From IMG/VR virus record IMGVR_UViG_3300005731_000044, positions 1-20,769 of that record: DNA of 20,769 nt. The stretch is one strand, 5' to 3'. Below the pieces are notes generated by a model that saw nothing but the letters and a program-made list of their open reading frames with translations, made no database searches and had not been told where the DNA came from. This stretch comes from a virus. Below, piece by piece: positions 19,903 to 20,769 of this stretch. A program made the translations under genes and the position numbers. The stretch's first letter is position 1. Every line of letters begins with the position of its first letter.

Positions 19903-20769
19903 TCACGATGGACCGCAACTCTCACCGTAAGCCCCAGACGGAAGAATCCATTCACCAGTGAAGAAGACCTCTAAAGTGTATTCCTCGGACATGGCCATCT
20001 CCACTAAACTCAATTCGGTTATGGTTCCAGGATAGACTTCGCCCTCTTGTATGAGCTCGACCAAGGTCTTGTTCCTTTTCATGGTCACGCCAAATTCCTG
20101 TTCAAGCGAGACGATTTCCTTCATGCCTTTCGGGTCGATGAAGTTTCCAGTTGCGAATTGGTCTTTGTTTCCGAATATGCAGTGAAGGCACGAGCAACGA
20201 CTGTACCCCAGATAATAACACGGGTGTACGCGCACGTTCCAGCGCTTGATTATGTCCCAGACCATTTTCTCGGTCCAGTCGCGGATCGGTCGTGCACGGT
20301 CCACATACCGGTCTACTTTTGGTCCGCCTCGATTGTCTGATCGATCTGGTTCCAGGACTGAATACTTTGCGCGAGCTGAACTTTCTTCTCCTCGCTCACC
20401 AGATATGACCAATGTCCTAATCCCATTAAATCTGTCCTGCATTCTGATTGCCGCAGCACACACATCAATCTTCAGATATGCTGAACACCACCTCACCTTC
20501 AAGTCCGCAGAAGTCTGTGGAAACATTCGTCTGGTTGAGAGTTTGCCCATTGTTCCGCCTCTGGATATGATTTCTTTCAAATAGTAATCAGCATCAGAGC
20601 CTTCAAGTTCTTGATTCGGAATCTCGGTAAAAATCGGAGCAGTCCTCTGATTACTTTTCAATATCTCGCGCTTGAATCCGCCTTCCTTCCAAGAGTAAAA
20701 GATCGGAACTCCGAACGCTCTTGCGAACTTGCTGCAGTAATCCTTGGTGATCGGCCAGTCAAAAAAGTG
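19903..20769 (-). CDS. PAPS-reductase-family protein, N-terminus cut by window edge
   Basis: The frame is open to the right edge, giving at least 288 residues; the true start lies beyond. The visible part begins HFFDWPITKDYCSKFARAFG, then GVPIFYSWKEGGFKREIL. It continues with the family blocks FPQTSADLKVRWCSAYLKID, IRTLVISGERGEESSARAKY, RPIRDWTEKMVWDIIKRWNV, HPCYYLGYSRCSCLHCIFGN and FGVTMKRNKTLVEL. This is the phage branch of phosphoadenosine phosphosulfate reductase/adenine-nucleotide alpha-hydrolase-like proteins. The cysteine group CSCLHC could carry an iron-sulfur cluster as in DndC-type members. Sulfur transfer to nucleic acid or sulfate-related metabolism is possible; the substrate is unknown. 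The P-loop-like N-terminal SGG motif would be outside the window. Confidence 0.82.
   Translation of the reverse strand, partial: HFFDWPITKDYCSKFARAFGVPIFYSWKEGGFKREILKSNQRTAPIFTEIPNQELEGSDADYYLKEIISRGGTMGKLSTRRMFPQTSADLKVRWCSAYLKIDVCAAAIRMQDRFNGIRTLVISGERGEESSARAKYSVLEPDRSDNRGGPKVDRYVDRARPIRDWTEKMVWDIIKRWNVRVHPCYYLGYSRCSCLHCIFGNKDQFATGNFIDPKGMKEIVSLEQEFGVTMKRNKTLVELIQEGEVYPGTITELSLVEMAMSEEYTLEVFFTGEWILPSGAYGESCGPS

Noticed and set aside
1-20769. Stop-codon reassignment (TAG to Gln), known in some crAss-like phages
   Set aside because: GroEL, the DUF4494-like gene and the 33-residue peptide end naturally at TAG at expected lengths, and no long frames are interrupted by TAG; the standard code fits.

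Overview
The window looks like part of a double-stranded DNA tailed-phage genome infecting a member of the Bacteroidota, most likely a flavobacterium-like host. Four things support this. A terminase large subunit and a portal protein sit side by side and have the length and motifs of the crAss-like/Cellulophaga podovirus type (roughly 750 and 812 residues). The DNA is AT-rich and coding-dense. Start codons are preceded by A-rich leaders (for example AAATCAAAATG) rather than Shine-Dalgarno sequences. Several gaps carry the Bacteroidota promoter box TAnnTTTG. Exported proteins have signal peptides ending in the flavobacterial style (..SFCQ, ..SISQQ). TAG and TGA act as ordinary stops, so I see no stop-codon reassignment. 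The crAss-like placement is an inference from gene content; no phylogeny was possible.

All genes but one read on the minus strand, so transcription runs from high to low coordinates. From right to left: (1) 20769-19395, a PAPS-reductase-family enzyme cut by the window edge and a MazG-like small phage protein, separated by a structured 202-base gap. (2) 19376-18476, a compact cassette with a good Bacteroidota promoter flanked by palindromes, an unknown 162-residue gene, an Acb2/Tad1-like (anti-CBASS cyclic-nucleotide sponge family) gene and a clear terminator. (3) 18380-15232, a tightly overlapping run of small accessory genes: a membrane-anchored protein, a coiled protein, a 33-residue transmembrane peptide, an ASCH-domain gene broken by a +1 frameshift at a run of five C, a protein with a zincin-like HExxE signature, a mini P-loop ATPase and a RyR-domain protein. 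(4) A structured non-coding stretch (15125-15222) with mutually exclusive pairings and a terminator-like hairpin. (5) 15048-11122, a DUF4494-like gene, a small lipoprotein-like gene, a roughly 534-residue acidic protein with six degenerate repeats of about 50 residues, two unknown genes, an exported protein and a very basic protein, ending in a terminator. (6) 11062-9111, a phage-encoded GroEL followed, in reversed order, by a divergent GroES-like co-chaperonin. (7) 9122-8625, the only plus-strand gene, a MarR-like winged-helix protein. (8) 8580-5966, a late operon with a Lys/Arg-rich protein, a receptor-binding candidate with a C-type-lectin-like (DUF1566) domain, an exported protein, two holin-like membrane proteins and a helical protein, closed by a terminator. 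(9) 5944-1, the DNA-packaging and head module: two small proteins, a terminase-small-subunit candidate, TerL, portal, and the start of a further gene with PSEA repeats that runs off the left edge.

The parts appear to combine virion assembly (packaging, portal, its own folding machine, receptor-binding protein, holins) with an early/accessory region dealing with the host (cyclic-nucleotide sponge candidate, ASCH, RyR, PAPS-reductase-like, MazG-like). No gap exceeds 300 bases; the largest are 19701-19902 and 15049-15231, both of which hold predicted RNA structure. I saw no tRNA, rRNA, CRISPR array, insertion sequence or attachment site.
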